Shown here: positions 34,975 to 42,966 of the stretch, piece by piece
How the letters are laid out: the number at the start of each line of letters is the position of its first letter
How positions within the stretch are numbered: the stretch's first letter is position 1
NCBI RefSeq assembly: GCF_001598555.1
Contig: NZ_BCZE01000037.1
Coordinates: forward strand, 18,752 to 82,751
DNA: 64,000 nucleotides
Reading direction: 5' to 3'
Source of the DNA: Novosphingobium rosa NBRC 15208
GTDB lineage: Bacteria; Pseudomonadota; Alphaproteobacteria; Sphingomonadales; Sphingomonadaceae
The notes under the pieces: generated by a model
What the model was told of the DNA's origin: nothing
The model's input: only the letters and a program-made list of their open reading frames with translations
The model's database searches: none
Program-made: the position numbers and the translations under genes

Positions 34975-35661
34975 TCAGCGCGTGAGGGCGGTTTCGGCGC
35001 TGGCGAGGGCGCTTTGCGGCACCGGGCGTTCGTCCATGATGGCGAAGCGGTCAGCTGGGGCGTAATCGGCAGCGCTTGCCGGGGCTTCCGGCTGCGCCGG
35101 GGCGCCCATCGCGGCGAAAGCGCGGTCGAAGGCGGTGACAGTCGGTTTGGCGGCGCTGCCATAGATAAAGCCATAGGCCGGGCTCTCGCGGCTGCCCAAG
35201 CCATGGACCGGGCCGTACCACACGCGCACCTCGCTCCAGTCGCCCGCCGCGGAGGTGTCGACGGCCAGCACGCCCTGCTCGATCAGCCCGGGCTGAGACC
35301 AGTTGGCGTGGTCCAGCAGGATATGCCGGTCATCGAGGATGGCATCCACCACGGCGACATGACCATGCGGCATCACCGAGGTCGCCCGAAAGGCCAGCAC
35401 CGCGCCGACTTTGGGCGTCAGCCCGCGGCCGAACTGATGGGCGGCTTGGCTCCACCAGCTGTCGGCATCGCCATGGATGTTGATGCCGGACATGGCCCGC
35501 GCAAAGGGTACGCATTGCAGCACCCCGGCCTGCGCCTGCGCCGTTGCTGCCAGCATCATCGCCAGAGCCATGCAGCCGTGCAGAGCCAGCGCGCCGGTTT
35601 TGCCAAGGCATGCTCGCACAGCATTGACGGCGCCCGCCCGCGCCGCATCAAAACCAAGCAC
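34975..35661 (-). CDS. Exported CHAP-domain cysteine peptidase/amidase
   Basis: 228 residues from GTG 35661, with GGGAG eight bases upstream. A signal peptide ends near AQAQA. The CHAP domain follows: Cys50 in VLQCVPFARAMSGINIHGDADSWW and His101 in MPHGHVAVV are the catalytic pair, with LLDHANW as the third segment. Such enzymes cleave peptidoglycan stem peptides or amide bonds and need no zinc. A classical alphaproteobacterial Zur-type palindrome (35691-35711) lies 30 bp upstream, so expression may rise in zinc starvation. Confidence 0.82.
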   Translation of the reverse strand: MLGFDAARAGAVNAVRACLGKTGALALHGCMALAMMLAATAQAQAGVLQCVPFARAMSGINIHGDADSWWSQAAHQFGRGLTPKVGAVLAFRATSVMPHGHVAVVDAILDDRHILLDHANWSQPGLIEQGVLAVDTSAAGDWSEVRVWYGPVHGLGSRESPAYGFIYGSAAKPTVTAFDRAFAAMGAPAQPEAPASAADYAPADRFAIMDERPVPQSALASAETALTR

Positions 35662-35690
35662 TCTGGTAACTCCCGAAGCGATCCCGAATT

Positions 35691-35711
35691 AAAGTTATAA
35701 TATAACATTTC
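35691..35711. promoter_or_regulatory. Zur box upstream of the CHAP gene
   Basis: GTTATAATATAAC is a perfect 13-bp palindrome (centre A), and the flanks extend it towards the alphaproteobacterial Zur consensus GAAATGTTATANTATAACATTTC. It lies 30-50 bp upstream of the CHAP gene start on the minus strand, where a repressor would block the promoter. Confidence 0.65.
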
Positions 35712-35903
35712 CTGAATCAAGATAGTTTGCGGTTCCACCGTTAACCGCGTTTCTCTCACGGTTGGGCGAGGTTTTCTGCTGGCGTTGCGGTGCGGCCTGG
35801 CATGCTGGTCACCATAACCGCGATGATAGGCGACAGGTCCGGCACGGGCGCCCTAAACGAAAAATGTCAGGCAAAGCCTTGAAGACATGCGAAAACGCCA
35901 CAT

Positions 35904-35920
35904 ATGTAACATTGTATCAT
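35904..35920. promoter_or_regulatory. Zur-like box upstream of the ZIP transporter
   Basis: Read on the minus strand, this is ATGATACAATGTTACAT, which differs from the perfect palindrome before the CobW gene (ATGATACAATGTATCAT) at only two positions. It lies 80 bp before the ATG at 36001. The shared half-site suggests that the same regulator, probably Zur, binds both. Confidence 0.6.
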
Positions 35921-36000
35921 GAATGGCGGATGGCGTGCGTGTCGAAATTTCCTTTCCAGCCGATGAGGCCAACTCCTGCCCACGCCTCACGATCCGGCTC

Positions 36001-36705
36001 ATGCCCATGGAACTGATTGCCGTCTGGCCGCCGCTGTTCGGAGCCCTGGCGGGATGCTCCGCCTTTGCCGGGGGGCAGTTGGTGCTGCGCATGCCTGCCC
36101 GCGTCGGGCTGTTTCAGGCCTTTGCGGCGGGGATGGTGGTGGGGGCGGCGCTTTTCGATCTGCTGCCCGAAGCGTTGGCCCTGCATGGCCCGGCCACGCT
36201 CTGGCCTCTGCTGATCACCTTGGCGGTTCTGATCGCTTGCCTTGCTCTGGCGCGCATCGCACGGGCGGGCATGAGAGGCCAGCGCGGCACGATCATGCCG
36301 CTGTTTCTGGTGTTGCACAGCCTGATGGACGGCGCGAGCATCGCTCTGGCGTTTCAGCTCACCAGTACGGCCGGCTGGTTGGTGGCGCTGGCGATTCTGG
36401 CGCATGATCTGGCCGATGGCGTCAACATCGTTAGCCTCTCGGGCGGGAGGGGCAGGGCTCGCTGGTGGCTGGCGTTCAATGCGGTTGCGCCGCTGATCGG
36501 CACGCTGTTGGGCGGCTCGCTCGATCTTCCGGCGCCGGCACTGTCTGCCCTGCTGGCCGGGATGGGCGGCATCTTCCTCTTTATCGCCGCCTTCCATCTC
36601 ATCCCCGACAGTCTGGAGCGATGCCCCGTCTGGGCGGCCACGCTGCTGGTCGCCACAGGCTTGTCGGGGATGGCGGCGATCACCCGGCTGATCGGAGCCT
36701 TTTAA
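36001..36705 (+). CDS. ZIP family metal (zinc) transporter
   Basis: 234 residues from ATG 36001 (MPMELIAVWPPLFGALAG); an ATG at 35923 would add a hydrophilic leader not typical of the family. Eight membrane segments are expected. The two metal-path motifs are HSLMDGASIAL and HDLADGVNI, in the positions of the ZIP HNxxEG/HExxxE helices. It should bring zinc or another divalent metal into the cytoplasm. It converges with the CobW-type gene, overlapping at the stop codons, and both have related boxes upstream. Confidence 0.85.
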   Translation: MPMELIAVWPPLFGALAGCSAFAGGQLVLRMPARVGLFQAFAAGMVVGAALFDLLPEALALHGPATLWPLLITLAVLIACLALARIARAGMRGQRGTIMPLFLVLHSLMDGASIALAFQLTSTAGWLVALAILAHDLADGVNIVSLSGGRGRARWWLAFNAVAPLIGTLLGGSLDLPAPALSALLAGMGGIFLFIAAFHLIPDSLERCPVWAATLLVATGLSGMAAITRLIGAF

Positions 36706-37856
36706 CGCGCCAGATCGAAAAGCCCGCCGCCGTTTGACGCCAGAGGCTGAAACTGCGGGCTCATGCCTGTCAACTCCGATCCTTCCGGGCCATAGACCGA
36801 AAAGCGGTTGAGGTTTTGGGTCAGCAGCCCCAGCGTGGAGCGCAGCGCCTCCTCATCCAGATCGCGGGTGATGAAGACGATGCGTGAGCGGCGATCCTCA
36901 CTCGGCCATGCGTCCAGCCGCATGGGGGGATGGAAGACATGCTGCACGCCGTGAAGCACCATCGGCCCTGCCTCCCCGGCCAGATTGAGGATCGCTTTCA
37001 CCCGCAAAATATCCTGGCTGGCGAACATCATCAGCGTATCGAGCCAGCGTTCCACGCCCTCGCCATCGAGCGGTTTGTCGAAGGTCAGGCAGACCGAGCG
37101 GATATGATCGTCATGCCGGTTGATGTCGTGATGATGATGATGTCCATGGTGGTGGTGGCCGGCGGCATAGGCCTCGGCATTGAGCCATGCCTGCACCGCC
37201 TCGCCCCGCGCCGCCGGATCGTAAAGGGCGGCATCGAACAGCACATCCGGATCGACCGCGCCCTGCACCCCATGGATCAGCGGCGTGGCGGGATTGATGC
37301 CGCGCAGCCTGCGTTCCATGCGTTCGACTTCGGCCGGGGGTACCAGATCGCTCTTGGTCAGCACCAGCCGGTCGGCGACGGCGGCCTGTCGCACGGCTTC
37401 CTCCTGCCGGTCCAAAGTGGCCATGCCGGTGGCGGCATCGACGGTGGCGATCACCCCATCGAGCCGATAGAGCGAGGCGATCTGTTCATCGGTCATCAGC
37501 GTGTGGAGGATCGGCACGGGATCGGCCAGACCTGTGGTCTCGATCACCACGCGGTCGAACCAGCAGGTGCCGTCGCGGGCGAAACGCCATGGCGCATCGC
37601 GCAGGGTACGGACCAGATCGCCGCGAATGGTGCAGCACAGACAGCCGCTGGACATTTCCACGACCACCTCCTTCGAGGATGCGATCAGATCATGGTCGAT
37701 GCCGATCGAGCCGAACTCATTGATGATGACCAGCGCCCGGCTCATCCGGGGATCGCGGACCAGCGTGTTGAGCAGGGTGGTCTTCCCGCTGCCGAGAAAA
37801 CCGGTGAGCAGCGAGACAGGGATTTGCGCCTTGGCGCCGGACAGCAAGGTGGCCAA
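36702..37856 (-). CDS. CobW-type zinc chaperone GTPase (COG0523)
   Basis: P-loop GTPase of the CobW/ZNG/YciC family: Walker A TGFLGSGKTTLLN, the metal motif CLCC (SSGCLCCTIRGDLVRTL), switch segment ETTGLADP and NKxD-like LTKSDL. A His-rich stretch, AAGHHHHGHHHHHDINRHDDH, precedes the CobW C-terminal domain. Such proteins hand zinc to selected enzymes when zinc is scarce. The start is uncertain: ATG 37961 gives a longer protein but would place a perfect Zur-like palindrome (37887-37903) inside the coding region and has no ribosome-binding site, so TTG 37856 (384 residues, beginning close to QIPVSLLTGFLG as in homologues) is preferred. Confidence 0.85.
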   Translation of the reverse strand: MATLLSGAKAQIPVSLLTGFLGSGKTTLLNTLVRDPRMSRALVIINEFGSIGIDHDLIASSKEVVVEMSSGCLCCTIRGDLVRTLRDAPWRFARDGTCWFDRVVIETTGLADPVPILHTLMTDEQIASLYRLDGVIATVDAATGMATLDRQEEAVRQAAVADRLVLTKSDLVPPAEVERMERRLRGINPATPLIHGVQGAVDPDVLFDAALYDPAARGEAVQAWLNAEAYAAGHHHHGHHHHHDINRHDDHIRSVCLTFDKPLDGEGVERWLDTLMMFASQDILRVKAILNLAGEAGPMVLHGVQHVFHPPMRLDAWPSEDRRSRIVFITRDLDEEALRSTLGLLTQNLNRFSVYGPEGSELTGMSPQFQPLASNGGGLFDLAR

Positions 37857-37886
37857 AGGATCAGCTTTCTGACGATGGAAAGCCAA

Positions 37887-37903
37887 ATGATACAATGTAT
37901 CAT
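37887..37903. promoter_or_regulatory. Zur-like palindrome upstream of the CobW-type gene
   Basis: ATGATACAATGTATCAT is a perfect 17-bp palindrome centred on A. It lies 31 bp upstream of the preferred TTG start of the CobW-type gene and shares its half-site with the box before the ZIP gene. The family role and the shared half-site make Zur the likely binder. Confidence 0.68.
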
Positions 37904-37969
37904 CGATGGACGCAACCTCGGGATAAGAGCCTGACAGGTAGTTTGTACGCGAGGTAGACATTAAAGGGA

Positions 37970-38030
37970 GCGCGAGGGAGGCATAGCTTGTCGCTCGCGA
38001 CAAGCGCTCGCTAAGGGGCCCTCGTATTTC
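37970..38030. terminator. Nested hairpin downstream of the efflux operon
   Basis: GCTTGTCGC-TC-GCGACAAGC (37986-38005) is a perfect 9-bp stem. It sits inside an outer pairing of CGAGGG with CCCTCG. On the minus strand it lies just after the TetR stop (38034), so it probably ends the efflux-pump transcript before the CobW promoter. Confidence 0.55.
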
Positions 38031-38033
38031 CTT

Positions 38034-38624
38034 TTAAACCCCCTGTAATCCTAACCTCTGCTTGATCTGATCCCGGGATGTTTTGAGAAAGGCCGAAGCC
38101 ATCTCGCCCTCTCCCAACGCCCGCGCCGCCGTGGCCGCGCCCACCATTTCGGAAAGGGCGGAGGTGGCCTCTTCCTCGGCCTGCTCATGGCCCAGCGCCA
38201 CCAGCGTATCGCGCAGGCGGTTGCGGAAACGCTCGATCCCGGCGGCAAAAGCGGTGCGCGCCTGAGGGGGCAGGCGGATCACCTCGCTCATCAGCGAGGT
38301 CAGCGCGCAGCCGCGCGCCCGCCAGTTGATGCGCTCCTCGGAGAGGTAATCGTCGATATAGGCAGCCAGCCCGGCCTTGAGATCGGGCTGATCCAGATGC
38401 CGCGCCAGAGAGGTGCGGTTGTCATCGAAGAGGCGGTCGATGGTATGGGCGACCAGATCGTCGCGGCTCTCGAAATGGGCGTAGAAGCCGCCATGGGTCA
38501 GCCCCGCGCGCTTCATCAGCGCGGCCACGCCGATGCCGTCGAAACCATGCTCGCGCATGGCCTTGGCGGATTCGTCGAGGATGCGGGCGCGGGTGCGTTC
38601 CTTGTGGGACAGTTTTTCACTCAT
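38034..38624 (-). CDS. TetR family regulator of the efflux operon
   Basis: 196 residues from ATG 38624 (MSEKLSHKERTRARILDESAKAMREHGFDGIGVAALMKRAGLTHGGFYAHFESRDDL), a textbook TetR helix-turn-helix. The ligand domain is helical and unassigned. The gene follows the outer-membrane factor with a TGACGATG junction, so it is the last gene of the pump operon and probably represses it through the inverted repeat at 41732-41773. Confidence 0.9.
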   Translation of the reverse strand: MSEKLSHKERTRARILDESAKAMREHGFDGIGVAALMKRAGLTHGGFYAHFESRDDLVAHTIDRLFDDNRTSLARHLDQPDLKAGLAAYIDDYLSEERINWRARGCALTSLMSEVIRLPPQARTAFAAGIERFRNRLRDTLVALGHEQAEEEATSALSEMVGAATAARALGEGEMASAFLKTSRDQIKQRLGLQGV

Positions 38625-38626
38625 CG

Positions 38627-40030
38627 TCAGATCCTTTGCTCCCATCCGCCGCCCAGCGCGCGGATCGCCGCCACGCTGGCCCGCGCGGTGTCGGCCCGCG
38701 CCATGGCCAGTCGGTCAGCGGCGGCGAGCAGCGCGCGATCGGCATCAAGGACATCGATCAGCGACACTACACCGGCGCCATAGGCTTGTCGCGCCTGGTC
38801 GCGCGCTTTGGTGAGGGATGCAAGCTGCTGTTCGCGCAAGGCAATCTCGGCGCGGCCTTGAGCGAGGCGGGTGAGGGCGTTCTCGACATCCTGCGTGGCC
38901 TGCAGCACCGCGCCGCGATAGAGCGCCAGCGCTTCGGCCTCACGCCCGCGCGCTTGGGCGACGTCGGCATCGACCTTGCCGAAATCGAAAAGCCGCCAGC
39001 GCAAGGCGCCGCCGCCGCTGGCCTGAAGCGCATTGCCGGAGACCATGCTGGCGCCGCCCACGGTGGCCACGCCCAGCAGGCCATCGAGCGATAGATGCGG
39101 ATAGTAGTCGGCCATGGCGACACCGATCCGCGCATTGGCGGCGGCGACCTGCCGTTCCGCCGCGACCAGATCGGGGCGGCGGCGCATCAGCTCGGCAGGC
39201 TCGATGCTGCCGCCCGGATCGGGGGCGAGCGGGATGGCCACGGCGGTGGCCAAGGTTTCGGCCCCGGCGCCTGCCTGCTGGCCGCCCAGCACGGCGAGCC
39301 GGTTGATCTGCCCGGCAATCGCGGCCTGCAGCGGCGGGATGGAGGCCTCGATCCCCTGCTGCTCGCCCAAGGTGCGGTTGAGCGCCAGATCGGAGGCGAC
39401 GCCCTGATCGCTCTGCTGGCGCACCAGATCGACCAGTTGCCTTTCGGTCTGCAACTGCCCCTGCGCCACGGCCAGCCGCGCTTGAAGCCCGCGCAATTGC
39501 AGATAGGCATCGACGGTTTCCGCCGCGATGCTGAGGCGCACCGCATCGGCGCTGGCCAGCGTGGAGGCCAGATCGGCGCGTGCGGCTTCACGCCCGCGCC
39601 TGAGGCTGCCAAAGAGATCGATCTCCCAACTGGCCTGAGCGCCTGCCTGATAGAGCGCATAGTCGCGCGGGAAGCCGAGTTCGCGCGAGGCGGCGCCAAA
39701 GGGTGTTTGCAGCGAGGTATGGTCGCGTTCCGCCGAGGCCCCCACGCCCACCGTGGGCAGCAGCGCCGCACCCGCCGCCCTGGCCATGCCCCGCGCCTGA
39801 TCGATCCGCGCGGCGGCTGCGGCAATGTCCATATTCTGCGCCAGCGCCTGATCGACCAGCCTGTCCAGCACAGGATCGTTGAAGCGCTTCCACCATTGCG
39901 CCTCTGCCGGGGCGATGGTGGCGGGCGCATGATAGGTGGCGGTCAGCGCAACATCGGGTTTGCGGTAATCCGGCCCGACGGTGCAGCCCGTGAGCAGGCT
40001 GGTGGCCAGCAATGCGGATAACAGTTTCAT
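38627..40030 (-). CDS. Efflux outer-membrane lipoprotein (NodT/OprM family)
   Basis: 467 residues from ATG 40030 (MKLLSALLATSLLTGCTVGPDYRKP). The lipobox LLTGC marks a lipoprotein, and VGPDYRKPDV plus QWWKRFNDPVLDRLVDQAL are standard for the family. Two OEP repeats form the trimeric outer-membrane channel; RRPDLVAAERQVAAANARIGVAMADYYPHLSL is a family hallmark. It completes a tripartite pump with the EmrB- and EmrA-like proteins. Confidence 0.92.
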   Translation of the reverse strand: MKLLSALLATSLLTGCTVGPDYRKPDVALTATYHAPATIAPAEAQWWKRFNDPVLDRLVDQALAQNMDIAAAAARIDQARGMARAAGAALLPTVGVGASAERDHTSLQTPFGAASRELGFPRDYALYQAGAQASWEIDLFGSLRRGREAARADLASTLASADAVRLSIAAETVDAYLQLRGLQARLAVAQGQLQTERQLVDLVRQQSDQGVASDLALNRTLGEQQGIEASIPPLQAAIAGQINRLAVLGGQQAGAGAETLATAVAIPLAPDPGGSIEPAELMRRRPDLVAAERQVAAANARIGVAMADYYPHLSLDGLLGVATVGGASMVSGNALQASGGGALRWRLFDFGKVDADVAQARGREAEALALYRGAVLQATQDVENALTRLAQGRAEIALREQQLASLTKARDQARQAYGAGVVSLIDVLDADRALLAAADRLAMARADTARASVAAIRALGGGWEQRI

Positions 40031-40058
40031 GGGGCAAAACTCCAAGTTTTTGTTGGTC

Positions 40059-40106
40059 GCGTTTTCCGAGCCGCCGGATGTGCCCATCCGGCTTGAAAAC
40101 GCTCTA
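40059..40106. repeat. Right part of the TAGAGC palindromic element
   Basis: GCGTTTTC ... GCCGGATG-TGCC-CATCCGGC ... GAAAACGC followed by TCTAG. It has the same plan as the second hairpin of the full element at 3681-3782, but different inner stem bases. As there, the CTA within GCTCTA is the stop codon of the minus-strand gene (EmrB-like). The left half is missing. Confidence 0.75.
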
Positions 40107-41705
40107 GTGCGCCGCATCGGGCGGCGGCGGGGCGGCGTTGGCGGGCGGTCGGCAGAAGGGCACCATCACCAGCGCGGCGATGAACATCCAGGCCAGCAGG
40201 CGGAACACATCGTTGAAGGCCAGAGTCAGCGCCTCGCGCCCCGCCACGCGGGCGAACAGGCCCTGAGCGCTGAGCAGCGCCTGGTGCGGATCGGGGGCGA
40301 TGGCGCTCATCCGACCGGCCATGGCGGCGATGGTGTCGTTGATGGGAGCCGCGCCATGGGCCATGGCCTCGCCCAGACGCAGGCTATCCATGCGCGTGTG
40401 GTTCTGCAGCAGCGTGTTGACCACGGCGATGCCGATGGCCCCGCCCAGATTGCGCATCAGATTGAACAGGCCGGAGGCGTATTTCAGCTCGGCGGGCTGG
40501 AAACCGGCCAGGGCCATCGTCACGCTGGGCACGATGCAGAGCATCATCGCAAAGCCGCGCAGGGCCTGGCTGGGCGCCAGCTCCCAAAAGCCCCAGTTGC
40601 TGGTCATGTTCGACGACAGCCACAGGCTGAGCGCAAAGCAGGTGAGCCCCACCGTGATCATGATTCGCGCATCCAGCTTCTGGCTGAGCGAGGCGGCCAC
40701 CACCACGCTGAGCATTTGCGCCAGCCCGACAACGATCACCGTCTCGCCGATCTGCAGCGAGTCAAACCCGCGCACCTGCCCCAGATAGACCGGCACCAGA
40801 TAGACCGCCGAATACATGCCGACGCCAAGCACCAGATTGAAAATGCATGCAAAGGCGAATGTAGGCCGGCGAAAGGGGCTGAGCTTCACCAGCGGATTGG
40901 GCGAGAAGAAGGACCGCTCCAGAAACAGCACAAAGCCCACCAGCGAGCACCAGCCCGCCATGGCGATGGTCTGATCGCCGAACCAGTCATGCCGGGGGCC
41001 TTCCTCAAGGACATATTCCAGCCCCGCGAGGAAGACCGCCATGGCGATCAGATGGCTCCAGTCGATGCGGCCGAAGAGGGCGGGTTGCGCGCGGTCGACG
41101 CGGATCACCTGCGATGACAGCAAAGTCACCACGATCCCCGGGATCACATTGATGAAGAACAGCCAGCGCCAGTCGAGCCAGTCGGTGATCGCGCCGCCCG
41201 CGCTGGGGCCAAGGGTGGGGGCCAGCACGCTGACCGCGCCCAGAATCGCCGGGATCATCGCGCGCTGTTTGCCGGTGAAGATGGTGAAGGCGGTGGCGAA
41301 GACCAGCGAGACCATCGTGCCGCCGGTAAAGCCCTGCGCCGCGCGAAAGGCGATCATCGAGCTCATATCCCAGCTCAAGCCGCACATCAGGCTGAAAAAG
41401 GTGAAGCTGGCGGCGGAAAAGGTGAAGGCCCAGCGCGTCGACATCGCATGGGCCAGATAGCCCGAGAGAGGGATCATCACGAGTTCGGCCATCAGATAGG
41501 CGGTCTGCACCCAGCTGATCTCGTCTGGCCCGGCGGCCAGGCCCGCCTGCACATCGCGCAGGGATGCCGAAACGATCTGAATATCGAACAGCGCCATAAA
41601 TTGCCCGAAGGCCATCACGGCCAGAATCAGGAACTTGCGACCCGTGGGCATGCCTTGCGGATCATGCGCCCAGTCCTGTCCGATCCCCTTTAGCCAAGCT
41701 GTCAT
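40104..41705 (-). CDS. emrB: DHA2 family MFS efflux pump (EmrB type)
   Basis: 533 residues from ATG 41705 (MTAWLKGIGQDWAHDPQGM), chosen for GGAAAGGG five bases upstream; earlier ATG codons lie inside the operator repeat. Fourteen membrane segments are expected. DISWVQTAYLMAELVMIPLSGYL-like and GPSAGGAITDWLDWRWLFFINVIPG segments are hallmarks of the EmrB/QacA subfamily. It exports drugs or toxic organics with protons. First gene of the pump operon, divergent from its EmrA-type partner. Confidence 0.92.
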   Translation of the reverse strand: MTAWLKGIGQDWAHDPQGMPTGRKFLILAVMAFGQFMALFDIQIVSASLRDVQAGLAAGPDEISWVQTAYLMAELVMIPLSGYLAHAMSTRWAFTFSAASFTFFSLMCGLSWDMSSMIAFRAAQGFTGGTMVSLVFATAFTIFTGKQRAMIPAILGAVSVLAPTLGPSAGGAITDWLDWRWLFFINVIPGIVVTLLSSQVIRVDRAQPALFGRIDWSHLIAMAVFLAGLEYVLEEGPRHDWFGDQTIAMAGWCSLVGFVLFLERSFFSPNPLVKLSPFRRPTFAFACIFNLVLGVGMYSAVYLVPVYLGQVRGFDSLQIGETVIVVGLAQMLSVVVAASLSQKLDARIMITVGLTCFALSLWLSSNMTSNWGFWELAPSQALRGFAMMLCIVPSVTMALAGFQPAELKYASGLFNLMRNLGGAIGIAVVNTLLQNHTRMDSLRLGEAMAHGAAPINDTIAAMAGRMSAIAPDPHQALLSAQGLFARVAGREALTLAFNDVFRLLAWMFIAALVMVPFCRPPANAAPPPPDAAH

Positions 41706-41731
41706 CACGGCCCTTTCCGATTCCATCTCGA

Positions 41732-41773
41732 CAAATATGATGTTCATCATCTAAATGACGATCATCATATTTG
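41732..41773. promoter_or_regulatory. Long inverted repeat, probable TetR operator
   Basis: CAAATATGATG (41732-41742) and CATCATATTTG (41763-41773) form a perfect 11-bp inverted repeat, 20 bp apart. Additional ATGATG/CATCAT steps lie within the centre. It sits between the divergent EmrB- and EmrA-type genes and so can control both; the TetR at 38034 is the likely binder. Confidence 0.72.
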
Positions 41774-41811
41774 CAAGGGCGCGTCGTCAGCCAGGCATGC
41801 AGGAGGTTTCG

Positions 41812-42963
41812 ATGAGTGAAGCGGTACAGCAGATCACAGCCCGCCGGGCCGAGCCGGAACCCTCCGGACATGGCGCCGCGCAGGCGCCGGAAACCGCGCG
41901 GGGGGGGGCCGGCCGGCGTACGGTGATTGCCTCGGCCATCGCGCTGGGCGTGGCCCTGGCGGGCATCGGCTGGATCGCCATGAGCCCTGCCACCGAGTCG
42001 ACCGACGATGCCTATGTCGCCGCCGACTCGACCTCCGTGGCGCCCAAGGTGCGCGGACTGGTCTCGGCGGTGCTGGTGCGTGACAATCAGGCGGTGCATG
42101 CGGGCGATCCGCTGGTGCGCATCGATCCGGAAGAGTTCGATGCCAGGCTGCTGGCGGCGCAGGCCAGCCTTGCCGATGCCAGGGCCAATGTCGCCTCGGC
42201 GCGCGCCGCGCTGGTTAGCCTTGGGGCGGAGGAAAGGTTGAACGCCGCGCAGGTGACGGCGGCGCGCACGCAAATCCGCTCCAGCACGGCGGAAGCCGAG
42301 CGCGCCGATGCCGACCGTCGCCGTTACGACACGCTGGTGGCCACGGGCGCGGTGGCGCGGCGCGATGCCGATACCTATCGCACCACGGCGGTTTCCGCCG
42401 AGCAGGCGGCTGCCAAAACCGCCGCTTTGCTGGCGGTGGCGCAGCGGGAATCCGGTGTGACCTCGGCCAGGCGCCCCGGTCTGGAAGCCGCGCTGGACAA
42501 GGCTTTGGCCGGGCAGCAACAGGCGCAGGCCGCCATCGATCTGGCGCGGCAGGATCAGGGCCATGCGCTGATCCGCGCGGCGGTGGATGGGGTGGTGGGC
42601 AACCGGCAGGTGCGGGTGGGCGATTATGTGCAGCCCGGCTCTCGCCTGCTGACGCTGGTGCCGATGCATGCCCTCTACATCACCGCCAATTTCAAGGAGA
42701 CGCAGATGCGCCATATGCGCGTGGGGCAGAGCGTCACCATTGCGGTCGATGCGCTGGGTCATGGCCTGCGCGGCACGGTGGAGAGCATCGCGCCCGGATC
42801 GGGCTCAAGCTTTTCCCTGCTGCCCTTCGAGCCGGGCACGGGCAATTTCACCAAGATCGTGCAGCGCGTGCCGGTGCGTATCCGCTTCGATGGCAGTCAG
42901 GCCGGGGCGGAACTGCTGCGGCCCGGCCTGTCGGTGACGGCCAGGGTGAAGGTCGGCGATTGA
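41812..42963 (+). CDS. emrA: HlyD/EmrA-type membrane fusion protein
   Basis: 383 residues from ATG 41812, with a strong AGGAGG six bases upstream. One membrane anchor (VIASAIALGVALAGIGWIA) is followed by a barrel-sandwich domain (STSVAPKVRGLVSAVLVRDNQAVHAGDPLVRID), a coiled coil, and the ITANFKETQMRHMRVGQSVTIAVDA segment common to EmrA. It links the EmrB-type pump with the outer-membrane factor. It is divergent from its partners rather than in one operon with them. Confidence 0.92.
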   Translation: MSEAVQQITARRAEPEPSGHGAAQAPETARGGAGRRTVIASAIALGVALAGIGWIAMSPATESTDDAYVAADSTSVAPKVRGLVSAVLVRDNQAVHAGDPLVRIDPEEFDARLLAAQASLADARANVASARAALVSLGAEERLNAAQVTAARTQIRSSTAEAERADADRRRYDTLVATGAVARRDADTYRTTAVSAEQAAAKTAALLAVAQRESGVTSARRPGLEAALDKALAGQQQAQAAIDLARQDQGHALIRAAVDGVVGNRQVRVGDYVQPGSRLLTLVPMHALYITANFKETQMRHMRVGQSVTIAVDALGHGLRGTVESIAPGSGSSFSLLPFEPGTGNFTKIVQRVPVRIRFDGSQAGAELLRPGLSVTARVKVGD

Positions 42964-42966
42964 CCG

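Larger units (their letters stand above)
35662..36000. other. Intergenic region between the CHAP and ZIP genes with two zinc-box candidates
   Basis: The 339 bp between the divergent CHAP and ZIP genes hold no convincing gene. Near one end lies GTTATAATATAAC (35694-35706), near the other ATGTAACATTGTATCAT (35904-35920). The middle part, including GGTTCCACCGTTAACC, shows no clear element. Confidence 0.5.

Noticed and set aside
34599..35204. A 201-codon minus-strand frame spanning the sbmA remnant and the CHAP gene
   Set aside because: It overlaps the CHAP coding sequence in another frame, and its left part is a shifted reading of the sbmA remnant. No family resemblance as a single protein.
36702..37961. 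Whole region 36-43 kb as a horizontally acquired metal/drug-resistance island
   Set aside because: No integrase, transposase, direct repeats, tRNA or clear shift in base composition was visible.
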